A stretch of DNA of 56,329 nucleotides, taken from NCBI GenBank assembly GCA_002633005.1, contig NMRA01000316.1, forward strand, positions 336,194 through 392,522, written 5' to 3'. A program made the position numbers and the translations under genes. This DNA comes from Phoronis australis. Its lineage: Eukaryota > Phoronida > Phoronidae. Numbering within the stretch: position 1 is the stretch's first letter; each line of letters opens with the position of its first letter. The notes beneath the pieces were generated by a model. It was not told the DNA's origin. It made no database searches and worked only from the letters and a program-made list of their open reading frames with translations. Below are positions 53,891-56,329 of the stretch, piece by piece.

Positions 53891-54790
53891 CTCAGCTATA
53901 CAAGTACATGTAGGTCATATGTCAGGTTATGCAACAAGATGGCGATGGTGTTCCACTTATCTTTTCCAAGCTCGTCAAGTGGCACTAAACAGTTAGACTG
54001 CAGCCGCGGCCAATCTGCACTGCCAAAACATCAAAATCTAGAGATAGGCCAGGTTTGGGGGTATCTTTAGTTAAAATAGGTGTTGTATGTAGGCCAAGTG
54101 CAGTGAATGTGGTTTGTTTTTATTTGGGAACGTGCTGAGAATGAAAAAAGACCACTTACTCGGCTGTAGCTGCACTCTTCTTCAAGATGGCGACACCCTG
54201 TTGCGCACTCAATTGTGCATTGCTGGGTAGCTCTTGAGAAGTTGGCCGCAATTTCACGTAGTCCTCAAACAAGCCAGATTTGCATAAAAACTAGTTGGCT
54301 GACTGTACTTTTGGATCAAATTTTTGGAATTGGTAGGAAATAAGCTTTCCGAATCTAGTACGTGTTGGCTTTAGTCGATCGGCGAGCATCGGCATAGAAG
54401 TGGTGGTTTTGGGGTGAAAAGTGCCAATTCTGCGTTTTTGCCATTTTTTTTTCTTAGTCTAACTTAAGTTGGTTTTCAGTAAGAGTGAAAGGGTCAAAAA
54501 TACAAGAGAGAACAAAGTTTCTGTGAGCTCCTGTGTAGGGCTTGTGATGTGAAATGACTCAAAACTTTTCTTTCTTTGCATGCAGTTCTTGATAGAGTAA
54601 AGAAAGGGTGATGATTTCATTGACGAGTGTTCTGATAGGCATACCCCGGGCCCTAATTATTTTATACAAATTCTAGCGACCACGACCCAGGACTAATCTC
54701 GGGCCGTGAGTCGGTAAAAACTGTACAGGTACTTGATCGCAGCGCCACCATACGACACTTGAGCACGAGACCTCAGTGTACAGTGTATAC
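53891..54790. other. Region downstream of the propeller exon
   Basis: The next exon of the SMP-30-like gene (minus) should lie here or further left, but I could not identify it. No other feature recognised. Confidence 0.4.
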
Positions 54791-54969
54791 CTTATTTGTG
54801 CCAGGCTTGAATTCGAGATTAGTGATTTTCGTTATGCCAGGTAATTCGATGCGATCGATAGGTGCACCACCTTGGGGCCCAAACACCTCAACGGATCCTT
54901 CGTCATTGTTGCAGACCAAAAGATTCCCTTCATCATCAAAGTCAATGCCATCAAATCCACCGACACCAC
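54791..54969 (-). CDS. SMP-30/gluconolactonase-like beta-propeller, internal exon
   Basis: A 179-base internal exon on the minus strand with acceptor ACATTACCAG and donor AATAAG before GTATAC. It encodes GVGGFDGIDFDDEGNLLVCN, then SVEVFGPQGG, RIELPGITKITNLEF and KPGTNK. The DG-hydrophobic-x-F-D-x-x-GNLLV strand and the later TNLEFKPG-TNKVY-like strand are typical of propeller blades in SMP-30/gluconolactonase/LRE-family hydrolases. Members act on lactones with a metal ion held in the propeller centre; only part of one or two blades is present here, so activity cannot be judged. Upstream exons would be at higher coordinates or beyond the window, and downstream exons to the left. Confidence 0.8.
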
Positions 54970-56329
54970 CTGGTAATGTAATAACATAAATGAAAATTTG
55001 TTGCACCTTGAAATACCTCATCTTTTTAGTTCATCACATGCATGCTTAAAGTTCGAGGTGACTGCAAACGAGTAATGAGAAAGTACATCAAGAAGAATAT
55101 TTTCGTAAACATACATCTGTTTGCAATTCAAATAATCGAAGAAAGGAAGGCTTTCGCCGGCGATTATTTTACGAAATGACGTACAAGACATCGGAATTCT
55201 GGGACAACATGTTAGTTTCATGACCTGCGTCACAAATGGGACCAAGTTGAATGGTTTCAGCCGTCGACGTAGTCTAATCCAGGCAGTGGATTAAAAGATT
55301 GAAAGGTCCTATCCGCTTAGTATGTCAAAACGGATTAATACTAATTATTACCTATTGTAAGAATAAATCCACTTTTCTAAACTTGGGGAGAACTGTCGAT
55401 ATCGGTGAAGCAGCAACAGAGGGTCACGTGTGGCACTACACGCAGGCGCTTGCGCAATTCAACTCGCCAGTCGGCATAGAAGTTTTATGCAACCTCTGTT
55501 GAGCTGCTGTGCTTGAACTTGGAATTCCACGTGATCCCAAGATCGTGAATGCGTGAATTAGGAATAACCGAGGACCTTGGAAAGTTCACTCAAATTATAA
55601 TGTTTACGTTGATGAAACTTTGCTCTGCACTAAAGCAAATTCCATGTTTAACATGAAACAATGTATATTTTAACCAACTTAATATTTATTGTTTTTTTCA
55701 ACTATTGTCGATCTTGAGGGCCAAACAATATTTGGTTAATCATTCGCAAGTTCCTCCTTTTCGGTGATACAAGTTCTGGTGAATGAGAAAATGGGTGATG
55801 GTCGGTGGGACCGAAGTACAAAGTTAACATTCTTAACACTGAACAAAAAATCACCTGATCGCATAACGCAAAGTTGTCGTGAGGACTCGATTGGGACCTC
55901 AGGGGTCTCACGCTCCACCGGCTAAATTGAAAAGGCTTTGTCCAGTCACGCGTTGTGGGTCATAAATCGAGATAATGATACCAACAGCTGACGCGAGAAG
56001 CAGAACTACTTTCTTTTACTTCATTTGTGCACTAACTGGAGAAATTTAGAATTAGACTTTTAAACACTATCCGATCGTCAACTTTTTTCGGGAGACTTAA
56101 ATCTCAATGTAGTTTGCGCAAAGACGATGTGCAATTTTTGGAGGTGTATTGACGATGATCAACGTTAAAACGGAGAGTAAATAAGTGCGTAATTGATCAT
56201 CCAATCGGTAGTTTTGCGAGAAAGCGACGACCTTGCCGAAATTGAATAACGGAAACCCTTGAAAATCATTATAAGCGCGAAAGAGAAAACAAATATTTTC
56301 TGACGTTTAGGCTCATTAACTTTGAGTAA
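54970..56329. other. Upstream intron / flank of propeller gene
   Basis: No further exon of the SMP-30-like gene recognised. A minus-strand stretch at 55702-55918 is open in two frames (69 and 60 codons) and looks repeat-like; it is not called as a gene. Confidence 0.4.

Noticed and set aside
55702-55918. Two overlapping minus-strand frames as an exon of the propeller gene
   Set aside because: No propeller strand pattern and no splice sites in phase; looks repeat-like.

Overview
This is a draft-assembly segment of an animal nuclear genome. It is AT-rich and sparsely genic, with introns of up to about 9.4 kb, GT-AG splice sites, AATAAA signals and many decayed repeats. Most of the window is non-coding. 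The genes (a C2H2 zinc-finger protein, an RNF145/RNF139-type membrane ubiquitin ligase and an SMP-30/gluconolactonase-type propeller), the frequent TACATGTA-type palindromes and the repeat types suggest a marine invertebrate. The sequence does not fix the phylum. Translations of the repeat block near 51.8-52.4 kb and the CCCGGGGG(A)TACTC element near 35.3-36.1 kb remind me of stony-coral assemblies, but that is recollection, not evidence.

Layout. 1.3-10.0 kb: four exons of a multi-finger C2H2 gene (+), with the 5' end not identified. 10.0-18.2 kb: its 3' region, then a gene-poor stretch with hairpins, a family of about 500-bp repeats, a GC-rich patch and a TATG/TACG microsatellite. 18.27-29.88 kb: an RNF145-like gene (+) with a short first coding exon, a 9.4-kb intron and a 2.08-kb last exon. 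The intron holds a dead LINE (minus), two SINE-like copies, a possible BED-finger exon, two large blocks of about 145-bp tandem repeat and a 295-bp N gap. 29.9-41.2 kb: no firm gene; tandem duplications and a TIR-type element. 41.2-42.1 kb: one unrecognised coding exon. 43.86-44.26 kb: a 10-bp minisatellite. 46-52.5 kb: palindromic MITE-like elements and a conserved-looking repeat block. 54.79-54.97 kb: one exon (minus) of an SMP-30/gluconolactonase-like gene.

The most notable signal is a repeat family found in introns of both the zinc-finger and the RNF145-like gene. It is built from about 145-bp monomers, each carrying a CTAGTGG core. The best monomers contain GCCCCCTAGTGGC, whose reverse complement holds a 12/12 match to the bilaterian CTCF core consensus. 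The sites recur at near-nucleosomal spacing, always in the same orientation. One copy ends within about 30 bp of the RNF145-like last-exon acceptor and appears to supply its polypyrimidine tract. The genes show no evident shared pathway, and I see no operon-like arrangement.
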